Source of the DNA: Bacteroidales bacterium
Lineage (GTDB): Bacteria; Bacteroidota; Bacteroidia; Bacteroidales; VadinHA17
Reading direction: 5' to 3'
DNA: 13,779 nt
Assembly: GCA_013314865.1 (NCBI GenBank)
Contig: JABUEV010000013.1
Coordinates: 1 to 13,779, forward strand
Shown: in pieces, positions 7,321 through 13,779 of the stretch
Position numbering within the stretch: position 1 is the first letter of the stretch
How the letters are laid out: each line of letters opens with the position of its first letter
Program-made: the position numbers and the translations under genes
The notes under the pieces: generated by a model
What the model was told of the DNA's origin: nothing
Databases searched by the model: none
What the model saw: the letters and a program-made list of their open reading frames with translations, nothing else

Positions 7321-7926
7321 TCATTTAACGGTTATCAGGGGAATGTATTCAGTCTGCATTTCAATCCAGTTCTTAATAATTTCAAATCCATGGTCAGTTA
7401 AAATGGATTCCGGGTGGAACTGAAGTCCTCTCACATCATAATTTCTGTGAGTGATACCCATTATTATTCCGTTCTCATCATCACATGTGATTTTGAAACA
7501 ATCCGGAAGGTGTTTCCTCGACACCACCCATGAATGATAACGGCCTGCCATAATTATTGGAGGAATATTTTTAAAAAGTGGTTCATCAGGTTCCTTAATT
7601 CTAACAGGGGATGCAACACCATGATATACAGTACTAAGATTAAGTATCTTTCCGCCAAACGCCTCACAGATAGCCTGATGGCCAAGGCAGATCCCCAGGA
7701 TGCTTTTGACTGGAGCAAATTGTTTAATCAGTTCAAGGCAGATACCTGATTCGGATGGTATTCCTGGTCCTGGTGAGATAACAATCTTATCATATTCTCC
7801 AATTGTTTCAATATCAACTTCATCATTTCGGAAAACTGCAGGAAGGTCACCTGTAAGTTTTTCTATATAATGTACGATGTTATAAGTGAAAGAATCATAG
7901 TTGTCGATAACTGCAATATTTTTCAT
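7321..7926 (-). CDS. trpG: Anthranilate synthase component II (glutamine amidotransferase)
   Basis: TrpG is a class I glutamine amidotransferase that supplies ammonia to TrpE. The 201-residue protein shows IDNYDSFTYN at the N-terminus, the SPGPG oxyanion motif and the nucleophile elbow ILGICLGHQ with Cys80. The catalytic His171 and Glu173 lie in LQFHPESILT. These proteins can also serve as PabA in folate synthesis. I saw no separate pabA in the window, so dual use is possible but unproven. The start overlaps the trpE stop by four bases (ATGA). Confidence 0.96.
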   Translation of the reverse strand: MKNIAVIDNYDSFTYNIVHYIEKLTGDLPAVFRNDEVDIETIGEYDKIVISPGPGIPSESGICLELIKQFAPVKSILGICLGHQAICEAFGGKILNLSTVYHGVASPVRIKEPDEPLFKNIPPIIMAGRYHSWVVSRKHLPDCFKITCDDENGIIMGITHRNYDVRGLQFHPESILTDHGFEIIKNWIEMQTEYIPLITVK

Positions 7927-9332
7927 TTTATACCTCCTGCTGTTTCAATTGCTTTTTTAAGTGCACCGAGTTTATTTTTTACTTCCTGCAATTCGTTTTC
8001 TTCATTTGAACCGGCAACAATACCTGCACCGGCCTGATAGTAAAGTATGTTGCCTTTGCTGAGGAATGTACGGATCATGATGGCAAGGTTCACAGTTCCT
8101 CTGAGATCTATTATACCTATGGCACCACCATAGTAGCCTCTTCTGTTCTGTTCATACCTGTCGATCAGTTCCATAGCTTTGTGTTTCGGAGCTCCTGTAA
8201 GTGTTCCGGCCGGGAAAGTTGCTGTAAGCATATCGCCGGTTGTCGATCCTTCACGAAGTTCACCGGAAACATTTGAAACAAGATGTATCACATGTGAATA
8301 GAATTGTACCTCGCGAAGGTTCTCAACCTTTACATTTTTTGCGTACCTGCTGAGGTCGTTGCGGGCCAGATCGACAAGCATTATGTGTTCGGCATTTTCC
8401 TTGGTATCGTAAGATAAACGCTCGGCGGCCAGTTTATCATTTTCGTCATCACCCGTGCGTTTGAAGGTGCCTGCAATGGGATTAATCCAGGCTTTCTGTC
8501 TTTGTATTTTCAGGTGTGCCTCAGGAGATGATCCGAAGATTTTATAACTGCCATAGTCGAAGTAAAACAGATACGGAGATGGATTTATAGAACGCAGTGC
8601 GCGGTAAACATTAAATTCATCACCGGAAAATGTCCTTGAGAATTGTCTTGAGAGCACGATTTGGAAAACATCGCCTCTGAAGCAGTGTTCCCGGCCTCTC
8701 CTGACCATCTCCCTGTACTGATCGTCAGAAATATCCATTGTTTCTTCCCCTTTGGCACTGAACGGGTATACGGCGAAATTCCGGCTGTTCAACAAAGTTA
8801 TTAACCTGTCAGCTTCGCTAAGATCGTCGTTTGTCAGATTCTCAATAATATATAAGACATTCTGATAATGATTGACAGCAATTATGCATTTGTAGAAGTC
8901 ATATCTGATATCAGGAATTTTATGGTCATATCTTTTACGGGATTGTAATTTTATTTTTTCAAAGAATTCGACAGCATCATATGATATATAGCCGAAAAGA
9001 CCATTTACCGGGATATCAGGGTCTATATCCCCGGCTATGAAAGATTCAATAAAAGAATTGAATCTGTGCTTGAGGGTGCATCTGTCTGTTATCTTAGTTA
9101 CTATTCTGGAACCATCGGGGTATTCTTCAGTAATTGCTCCACAATCGGCAATAAAAGAGGCCATCGATTTCAGGCAAATAAATGAATAGCTGTTCTCGCT
9201 GCCATGATAGTCAGAACTTTCAAGCAGATGGGAGTTTGGGTATATATCTCTTATTTTAAGGTAAATGTTTACAGGTGTTATAGTGTCGGCAAGTAATCTG
9301 ACTGACTTTGTTTTCACTTTAAATTTGCTCAT
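7923..9332 (-). CDS. trpE: Anthranilate synthase component I
   Basis: TrpE converts chorismate and ammonia to anthranilate, the committed step of the pathway. The 469-residue protein carries the Trp-binding LLESS motif at residues 36-40, so feedback inhibition by tryptophan is expected. The chorismate-binding half shows GSSPEAHL, NPIAGTFKRTG, YDTKENAEHIMLVDLARND, FPAGTLTGAPK, RRGYYGGAIG and YYQAGAGIVAGS. The LLESS motif and the position at the head of the operon favour TrpE over the related PabB. The ATG at 9332 lies 99 bases after the leader-peptide stop and follows the attenuator hairpin, so its transcription should be set by that attenuator. Confidence 0.97.
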   Translation of the reverse strand: MSKFKVKTKSVRLLADTITPVNIYLKIRDIYPNSHLLESSDYHGSENSYSFICLKSMASFIADCGAITEEYPDGSRIVTKITDRCTLKHRFNSFIESFIAGDIDPDIPVNGLFGYISYDAVEFFEKIKLQSRKRYDHKIPDIRYDFYKCIIAVNHYQNVLYIIENLTNDDLSEADRLITLLNSRNFAVYPFSAKGEETMDISDDQYREMVRRGREHCFRGDVFQIVLSRQFSRTFSGDEFNVYRALRSINPSPYLFYFDYGSYKIFGSSPEAHLKIQRQKAWINPIAGTFKRTGDDENDKLAAERLSYDTKENAEHIMLVDLARNDLSRYAKNVKVENLREVQFYSHVIHLVSNVSGELREGSTTGDMLTATFPAGTLTGAPKHKAMELIDRYEQNRRGYYGGAIGIIDLRGTVNLAIMIRTFLSKGNILYYQAGAGIVAGSNEENELQEVKNKLGALKKAIETAGGIK

Positions 9333-9358
9333 CTCATTTCTTTTTAGCGATTATTTTC

Positions 9359-9394
9359 AAACAAAACGGCCTGTCGTGAGTCCGACAGGCCGTT
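9359..9394 (-). terminator. trp attenuator terminator hairpin
   Basis: Reading the - strand, AACGGCCTGTCG (9394-9383) is followed by a six-base loop and the exact complement CGACAGGCCGTT (9376-9365). This is a perfect 12-bp, GC-rich stem. The next bases are TTGTTT (9364-9359), so stem plus tail reads ...GTTTTGTTT, a usable intrinsic terminator. It lies between the trpL leader peptide and trpE, in the direction of the operon. It is therefore placed to stop transcription before the structural genes. Confidence 0.92.
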
Positions 9395-9431
9395 AAATAT
9401 TATAAGTAATTTATACAAATTGCTTGAAGTC

Positions 9432-9491
9432 TCACAACAAAAGTCTAAGTCTGCTTAACCACCAACACCAATTTGTACGGAATGCTTTCAT
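9432..9491 (-). CDS. trpL: trp operon leader peptide
   Basis: This is a 20-codon frame too short for normal gene finding: ATG at 9491-9489, TGA at 9434-9432, encoding MKAFRTNWCWWLSRLRLLL. Trp is at residues 8, 10 and 11, so three of four consecutive codons are TGG or lie next to one (W-C-W-W). Trp is the rarest amino acid, and such a cluster between a promoter and a terminator in front of trpE is the hallmark of ribosome-mediated attenuation. The start codon sits about 15 bases after the expected transcription start in an AT-rich context usual for this phylum. The peptide itself should have no other role. The ribosome senses charged tRNA-Trp by stalling here. Confidence 0.9.
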   Translation of the reverse strand: MKAFRTNWCWWLSRLRLLL

Positions 9492-9506
9492 ATTTTTATC
9501 TGCTTG

Positions 9507-9543
9507 TAGATGCAAAGCTACATCTATTTTCTAAAAAAACAAA
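9507..9543 (-). promoter_or_regulatory. trp operon promoter (TTTG-N19-TAGCTTTG)
   Basis: On the - strand TTTG (9543-9540), exactly 19 bases of spacer and TAGCTTTGC (9520-9512) match the Bacteroidota housekeeping promoter TTTG-N19-21-TAnnTTTG at every fixed position. Transcription should start near 9507, about 15 bases before the trpL ATG. The -7 octamer TAGCTTTG is flanked by the inverted arms TAGATG (9526-9521) and CATCTA (9512-9507). This could be an operator or chance. Confidence 0.85.
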
Positions 9544-9551
9544 TTTTTTAT

Positions 9552-9609
9552 AGTAATTACCCAGGAGCTAAATTACTGAGCAGTTCAGAAAAATTACCGG
9601 ATGAACTGC
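9552..9609. repeat. Two inverted repeats between the propeller gene and the trp promoter
   Basis: GCAGTTCA (9580-9587) pairs perfectly with TGAACTGC (9602-9609) across 14 bases, just past the stop of the propeller gene. AGTAATT (9552-9558) pairs perfectly with AATTACT (9571-9577) across 12 bases, ending 9 bases upstream of the trp -33 element. The first could be a weak terminator for the upstream gene, although no T-run follows. The second could be either an AT-rich upstream promoter feature or a protein site. Confidence 0.4.
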
Positions 9610-9621
9610 CGTAGCGTCTGG

Positions 9622-10680
9622 TTATTGTTTTAGAGTAAAAACCCCATTGTTAGCCGTTCCTATCCAGATATTATTGTCAAAATCGGTTTCAATAACTGTA
9701 ATTTTATCGCCGTTAAACAGATTTTCCGGGGCCTTTATCCAGTTTTTACCGTCATAAACACGAAGGACATAGGTATTGCCATCAATACTGACTGCCCAGC
9801 AATAACTTCTTCTGTCGGCTTTAAGTATTGTAAAAATATAAGTCCGTGATGTCATGAAATCAGGTTTGAGCCTTGTCCATTCACTGTTTTTATATATGTA
9901 GAGCTTGTTTGTATCGGCCAAACATGAAGAAAGTCCAAAATCTTCAAGCAGGTAAATAGTGCCTGTCGGACTTACTGTGAATGCCCAAATCCAATAGAAT
10001 GTTCCACTGTAATTGCCGAGACAATTCCAGGAATTTCCTGAGATTCGGTAGATATTTGATCTTGTTACTTTGCTGAGAGTCATGACATATATGGAGCCGT
10101 AATGATCTATCGCCATATCACCGATCACATGCTGGTTGAGAATTGAGTTGTCAGGAGTGAACAGATCAAACTTTTTCCCGTTGTATACGACCAATCCCCC
10201 GTAGTCATGGGCGCCGCTGGAAAACCATACCCTTCCGTCAAGTCCAACCTCAACGTTGGTGATATAGTCTCTTGGTAATCCTGAATTATCCTTTGTATAC
10301 CAGGTGATGCCGTCTTTTGTCACATGCCCCAATCCGCCTCCGCTTGTGCCGACCCATAATGATTCATCGCCGGCAATGGAAATATCCCTTATTTCAAAAT
10401 CCAGATTAAAGATTTGCGCCGGTTGTCCATTTTTAAAGTGAAAAAGCTCCTTCCCGCTGGCTAACCAGGTATTACCTTTGTAATCAGGTTCAATGCAATC
10501 AATCCTTTTATCCTCCAGCAAGCGACCTGTGACCTCAAACCGGATCTCAGGCGAGTAATCCTTAAGTGTATCTTCTTTTCTTGTCAGTACTATATCATTA
10601 TCAACGGTACCATGAGTATCAGGCTTCCGGCAGGCAAATGAGCAGGTTACCAGGATAATTAAAAGGACCGTGATCCTTAT
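9622..10680 (-). CDS. Beta-propeller lipoprotein with no canonical start codon
   Basis: The protein is a propeller of the two-component-regulator (Reg_prop) kind, without a kinase domain. Blade-like motifs recur: GNTWLASGKELFHFKNG, SLWVGTSGGGLGHV, RVWFSSGAHDYGGLVVYNG and NIWIGTANNGVFTL. The first TTG start (10521) would give 299 residues but cuts off a clear lipoprotein signal. Upstream in the same frame the DNA encodes KKIRITVLLIILVTCSFAC, a basic then hydrophobic stretch ending in a lipobox whose Cys codon is at 10632-10630. No ATG, GTG or TTG occurs in frame between the stop at 10734-10732 and this signal. The codon expected to be ATG, before KKIRI, is TAT (10689-10687). I report from the possible ATA start at 10680 (352 residues). 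Either a rare start is used, or the gene has lost its start and may be decaying. The ligand is unknown. Confidence 0.72.
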   Translation of the reverse strand: MRITVLLIILVTCSFACRKPDTHGTVDNDIVLTRKEDTLKDYSPEIRFEVTGRLLEDKRIDCIEPDYKGNTWLASGKELFHFKNGQPAQIFNLDFEIRDISIAGDESLWVGTSGGGLGHVTKDGITWYTKDNSGLPRDYITNVEVGLDGRVWFSSGAHDYGGLVVYNGKKFDLFTPDNSILNQHVIGDMAIDHYGSIYVMTLSKVTRSNIYRISGNSWNCLGNYSGTFYWIWAFTVSPTGTIYLLEDFGLSSCLADTNKLYIYKNSEWTRLKPDFMTSRTYIFTILKADRRSYCWAVSIDGNTYVLRVYDGKNWIKAPENLFNGDKITVIETDFDNNIWIGTANNGVFTLKQ

Positions 10681-10732
10681 TTTTTTATAATCTATTAGTA
10701 ATATTTTTCTGATATTACTGCCGAAGTTATAT

Positions 10733-10740
10733 CAAAGTTA
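10733..10740 (-). promoter_or_regulatory. Putative -7 element for the propeller lipoprotein gene
   Basis: TAACTTTG on the - strand matches TAnnTTTG. No TTTG is found 19-21 bases upstream. It lies in the 79-base gap after the YdeI-family gene, about 50 bases before the lipoprotein signal. If used, transcription would begin near 10728, downstream of the in-frame TGA. Confidence 0.4.
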
Positions 10741-10759
10741 TAACTAATATCAGCTCGGT

Positions 10760-11353
10760 TTACTTTAAACCAAGTTTTTCTCTTCTTTTAAGTTGTTCTA
10801 TTGATTCATTCAAACGTTTCCGGATAGTATCTTCTCTTTTTGCACTTGTGATCCACATCACATAATTTCGTTTATGCGACGGAGCAAGATTTTTGAAATT
10901 TGTCAATGCGGGTTCATTTTGTGAGAATGCTTTTATTATGAATACCGGAATCTGAAATCCAGTCTCACTATTTTTTTCTTTCCTGTTTTTAACCTCGTGA
11001 TCAACTTTGCCTTCTTCTAATGAACTGCCAATCTTAGCCAGACCTGCTTCAGTCATTTTTCCATTTTCTATCAGAGAAAGGGCAATTTTCTTATTCAGAT
11101 CTGACCAGTTGTGAGTGTTGGTTCTTGGCGTGAATTTCCTTACGTACCGGTCATCGTCGATTTTTTTTATGATACTGTCAATCCATCCAAAACAGAGTGC
11201 TTCTTCCAGTGCCTCCCTGTATTCAATGCATTTAGAATTTGTATGTTTTTTATTGAATATCATCCAGATACCGGCACTCTTTTCATGATTCTTTTCGAGC
11301 CAGTTTCTGAAGGATGCCCGGCTGTCAAAATAAATGTGTTCAAGATGTTTCAT
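10760..11353 (-). CDS. YdeI/OmpD-associated (OmdA) family protein
   Basis: The 197-residue protein matches the YdeI/OmpD-associated family, annotated in places as bacteriocin-protection proteins. Visible family marks are the opening LEHIYFDSRASFRNWLEKNH, then GIWMIFNKK, the strongly conserved ALCFGWIDS (about residues 52-60), RKFTPR...WSDLNKK, and the C-terminal ITSAKREDTIRKRLNESIEQL helix. The full length and all landmarks are present, so it looks intact. There is no signal peptide. The molecular function of the family is poorly known, so I assign none. It starts with ATG and lies 79 bases upstream of the propeller gene's possible start on the same strand, but a separate -7 element in the gap suggests separate transcription. 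Confidence 0.85.
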   Translation of the reverse strand: MKHLEHIYFDSRASFRNWLEKNHEKSAGIWMIFNKKHTNSKCIEYREALEEALCFGWIDSIIKKIDDDRYVRKFTPRTNTHNWSDLNKKIALSLIENGKMTEAGLAKIGSSLEEGKVDHEVKNRKEKNSETGFQIPVFIIKAFSQNEPALTNFKNLAPSHKRNYVMWITSAKREDTIRKRLNESIEQLKRREKLGLK

Positions 11354-11618
11354 TTCATTCTGCTGTTTTAGATATCAGTAAAATCAAAAGGTCTTGCAAT
11401 ATTATTCTCTGGTCAAGTGTGCTAATATTACTCAAATTTAATGATCTTGGGTGAGGAATGGCAAATATCGTTAGAACGTCCAGTTGTCAATCAAAAAATT
11501 TAATTATTTAAATATGCCAGGATTTGTTTATAGTACAGCTAAGGTATTTGGTCATTAGTTTGTGAAAAATTTAACAATTGGATCGTTTTCACTAACAATT
11601 CTTTAAGAGTTACTGTCT

Positions 11619-11626
11619 TATTTTTG
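11619..11626 (+). promoter_or_regulatory. Putative -7 element for the beta-barrel gene
   Basis: TATTTTTG matches TAnnTTTG and lies 26 bases before the ATG at 11653, implying a short leader. The -33 region is weak. The rest of 11372-11618 is AT-rich, and I see no gene or structured element in it. Confidence 0.45.
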
Positions 11627-11652
11627 TTCAACATTAATTAAAACCCGCCAAC

Positions 11653-12207
11653 ATGAAAGTCCTCACCAGAACACTTCTCACTATTTTCTTTTCAGGCTTC
11701 TGCTTAATCTTATCATCTCAAATGACTGGCAAGCATTCTATTGGAATACAGCTTAATCCTTACTTTGATGAAGCTTTATTCAAACAAATTTCTGTCAAAC
11801 CTGTTTATGCGTTACGTTATTCTTATCGTATAAACGAACATATAACTATCGGACCGGAGTTATCAGGCTATTTTGCTAAGGTACTGAACGACGATTTTAC
11901 TTTTGGTAATTTTAATGCCGGAGGTTTTTTCCGTTATTCATTTTTACCTTCAGCCAGGATAAGACCATTTATTGAGTTGAGCCCATACTATACTTACCAT
12001 TACTGGAAGAACTTTCCGGAGATTGCATATTCAGATCAAGAACCGAATGGAAATATGAGTTTTATCTCAGGATATGCTGCACCGGGAATTTCATTATTCA
12101 GCAAGTCAGGAAAAATAAGTCTGGATCTGTTCTACAAATTCTCCAACAAGACCTTTGTAAATAACAATCAATCTGTTTTTTCATACAGGCTGAACTTTAA
12201 CTTCTGA
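11653..12207 (+). CDS. Outer-membrane beta-barrel family protein
   Basis: The protein has 184 residues and opens with a Sec signal peptide, MKVLTRTLLTIFFSGFCLILSSQ, with cleavage probably near residue 22-23. The mature part alternates polar and aromatic residues in strand-like stretches, such as HSIGIQLNPYF, ALRYSYRINEHITIGPELSGYF and FFRYSFLPSARIRPFIELSPYYTYHYW. It ends in YRLNFNF, with a terminal aromatic residue as expected for insertion by the BAM complex. The size fits a barrel of about eight strands, like the small porin-family or OmpA-like barrel proteins common in Bacteroidota. No periplasmic domain or ligand-specific motif is visible, so function is unknown. It is transcribed alone and converges with the SprB-repeat gene. 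Confidence 0.75.
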   Translation: MKVLTRTLLTIFFSGFCLILSSQMTGKHSIGIQLNPYFDEALFKQISVKPVYALRYSYRINEHITIGPELSGYFAKVLNDDFTFGNFNAGGFFRYSFLPSARIRPFIELSPYYTYHYWKNFPEIAYSDQEPNGNMSFISGYAAPGISLFSKSGKISLDLFYKFSNKTFVNNNQSVFSYRLNFNF

Positions 12208-12453
12208 ATATGTTAGTCAGCTCCGGAAAAGTGATAAATCCCGTAAATCTCTCGTTTACCCCCTACCCCCTGAAGGGGGAATGAATAATAAGCAATTTGT
12301 AAAAGACCCCTTTACGGGTGGAATTAAAAATCATAACAGGCTAAATATTTAATCTTAAATCTCCGGCAATTATATGCCCGCCGGTTGCACACTCGAGTAT
12401 TTCAAATATGACTGATCTTGAAAGGCTAACATATTAAAGCCAGCTTATTATAC
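12208..12453. other. Intergenic region with small palindromes, no gene seen
   Basis: Between the convergent genes I see no credible reading frame. CCCCCTGAAGGGGG (12266-12279) forms a 5-bp stem with a TGAA loop. It resembles the CCCTGAAGGGG core found at 2570-2580 in the palindrome cluster. It has no following T-run, so it is a doubtful terminator for the beta-barrel gene. ACCC/GGGT (12306-12319) and CCGGC/GCCGG (12363-12384) are further small hairpins. Confidence 0.5.
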
Positions 12454-12489
12454 AAAATGAAAATCCCGGATCAATACTGACCCGGGATT
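12454..12489 (-). terminator. Terminator of the SprB-repeat gene
   Basis: On the - strand, just past the TAA at 12522-12520, AATCCCGG (12489-12482) and CCGGGATT (12469-12462) form an 8-bp perfect stem. The inner TCA/TGA bases can extend it. The T-rich tail TTCATTTT follows (12461-12454). Confidence 0.8.
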
Positions 12490-12519
12490 CACCATCATGA
12501 CTGCTGTCTTATATTATGT

Positions 12520-13779
12520 TTATTCGACAGCCGGAAGAATTCGTGCATTTACGATAATATAGATATTACCTGATAAGCCATTAACTGTGAATGTATCTGA
12601 GGTTGCATTCGTCAGATCATGCTGATAAGGATAGAAGGCCGGGTCTGTAGTATAATTACCGCCTTCTTTTGGAAGCATGTCATTACCTATATAAACACTT
12701 GTGTGGTTCATTACATATCCTTCTTCAAGGGTTATCTTCACTGTTGCAACTCCGGCATAGTAGTGCAATTTTACCACGCCAACCTTAACTGCATTTGAGA
12801 CATCGCAGCCGCTTGCTTTCATGTAGAGAAAATAAGTTGATTCAAAGGTCGGATCCGGATACATTGCACCGTTTGTCCAGCCCCAGGTGTCAAAGTCTTT
12901 TGTGCCGTCACCGTTAAGGTCAAGGTCAAGGAAGCAGTGTACCATTGGGTCATATGTTTTACGTGCAAATGCCATCTCACCTTTAGGCTTTTCCTGCTCA
13001 GGTTCTTCCACAAGCAGACCCCTTATGGCTGTATTACAGCCGTTGGCATCTGTGATTGTAACATAATAGGTTCCGGGGCCAAGGCCGCTGAGATCCTCGG
13101 TTGTGGCACCTGTATTCCACAGAAAACTGTACGGAGGTGTTCCGCCGGATACTGTAACATCTATTGCACCATCATTGGCACCAAACACTGAAATATTTGT
13201 CACTACAGCTGATGCAGATATTCCTGAAGCCGGCTGTCCGACAACAAGGTTCGACAAGGTTACGGAGCACTGTTTTGCATCATAAACTGTCACGGAATAA
13301 GTACCTGCAGGAATGTTATTAAGGTCTTCAGATGTGGCTCCATTGCTCCATACAAATGTGAACGGGGAGGTTCCTTTTTCCACTGTCAGGTCAATAGCTC
13401 CGGTTGAAGCGCCAAAACACTTCACGTCAGTTATTACAGCTTTTGCTGAGAGATCACAAACCACAGGCGGTTCGCAACACTCAGGAACATAATGTATATA
13501 ATACCACCATGAGGTCCCTTCGCCCTGATGATCTCCTGCCCATGCTGTATCATCCCTTGAGGTTCCATTAACCGAAACCACCACATCTCCGTGAACAAGA
13601 ATATAGAATGCAGCATCACATTTTAGTCCAAGTTCAGCAAGAGAAAAGCCAATATAGACCGTTTTCTTATCCGCAGGGACGGTGAATTTAAAAGGGAATG
13701 ACCCTGCTGAAGGTCTTGATGTAAAAGGCATTGTTGCCCCAATCCATATTTTAAGGTTTTCAGCGCTATTCTGAAATCC
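12520..13779 (-). CDS. SprB-repeat surface protein, C-terminal part (partial)
   Basis: The frame is open to the right edge (GFQNSAENLKIWIGAT precedes the first visible Met at 13731), so the start is outside the window; 419 residues are visible. Two tandem SprB repeats of about 72 residues lie at 13449-13231 and 13215-13000. Each has the pattern GA..GAIDlTV..G..P..F.W..GAT.EDL...paGTYsVTv.Da..C. Such repeats occur in long adhesins exported by the type IX system, including the gliding adhesin SprB. After them comes DLDLNGDGTKDFDTWGW, with a calcium-loop-like DxNxDG. Segments before and after the repeats share VYIG...L...AFY...H (visible residues 41-63 and 362-387), which hints at a duplicated flanking domain. 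The C-terminus (YIIVNARILPAVE) is not an obvious type IX sorting domain. A surface or secreted location is inferred from the repeats only. Confidence 0.85.
   Translation of the reverse strand, partial: GFQNSAENLKIWIGATMPFTSRPSAGSFPFKFTVPADKKTVYIGFSLAELGLKCDAAFYILVHGDVVVSVNGTSRDDTAWAGDHQGEGTSWWYYIHYVPECCEPPVVCDLSAKAVITDVKCFGASTGAIDLTVEKGTSPFTFVWSNGATSEDLNNIPAGTYSVTVYDAKQCSVTLSNLVVGQPASGISASAVVTNISVFGANDGAIDVTVSGGTPPYSFLWNTGATTEDLSGLGPGTYYVTITDANGCNTAIRGLLVEEPEQEKPKGEMAFARKTYDPMVHCFLDLDLNGDGTKDFDTWGWTNGAMYPDPTFESTYFLYMKASGCDVSNAVKVGVVKLHYYAGVATVKITLEEGYVMNHTSVYIGNDMLPKEGGNYTTDPAFYPYQHDLTNATSDTFTVNGLSGNIYIIVNARILPAVE

Noticed and set aside
11111..11371. 86-codon + strand frame opposite the YdeI-family gene
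   Set aside because: It lies wholly against a convincing family member on the other strand and has no recognisable motif. It is a shadow frame.

Overview
The window looks like chromosomal DNA from a member of the Bacteroidota. Supporting signs are several promoters of the Bacteroidota type (TTTG, 19-21 bases, TAnnTTTG), the end of a TonB plug-domain protein, a SprB-repeat surface protein, a small outer-membrane beta-barrel protein and intergenic palindromic repeats. I cannot name a genus. There is no sign of a phage, plasmid, CRISPR array or transposase.

Layout. On the + strand, 1-672 holds the end of a TonB plug-domain protein and a complete Mth938-like (DUF498) protein. Facing them on the - strand is a secreted, twin-arginine-type glycosylasparaginase (747-1823). 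Positions 1958-2590 are non-coding and packed with palindromic repeats, including a tandem duplication of about 159 bp. A tRNA-Pro(TGG) gene (+) follows at 2748-2821. From 9491 down to 2884 lies a complete tryptophan operon on the - strand, in the order trpL-E-G-D-C-F-B-A. Upstream of it are a beta-propeller lipoprotein gene with no normal start codon and a YdeI/OmpD-associated family gene, both on the - strand. A + strand beta-barrel gene (11653-12207) then converges on a SprB-repeat protein gene that runs off the right edge.

The trp operon is the centre of the window. It encodes all enzymes from chorismate to tryptophan: TrpE/TrpG make anthranilate, TrpD adds phosphoribosyl, TrpF isomerises, TrpC closes the indole ring and TrpA/TrpB finish tryptophan. 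Genes overlap or nearly touch, which points to one mRNA and translational coupling. TrpE carries an LLESS motif expected for feedback inhibition by Trp.

The best find is upstream of trpE. A well-matched Bacteroidota promoter is followed by a 19-residue leader peptide, MKAFRTNWCWWLSRLRLLL, with three Trp codons in four positions. A perfect 12-bp terminator hairpin with a T-rich tail comes next, then trpE. This is a textbook ribosome-mediated attenuator. The competing fold proposed here pairs the leader stop-codon region with the 3' arm of the terminator, which differs from the enteric 2:3 arrangement.
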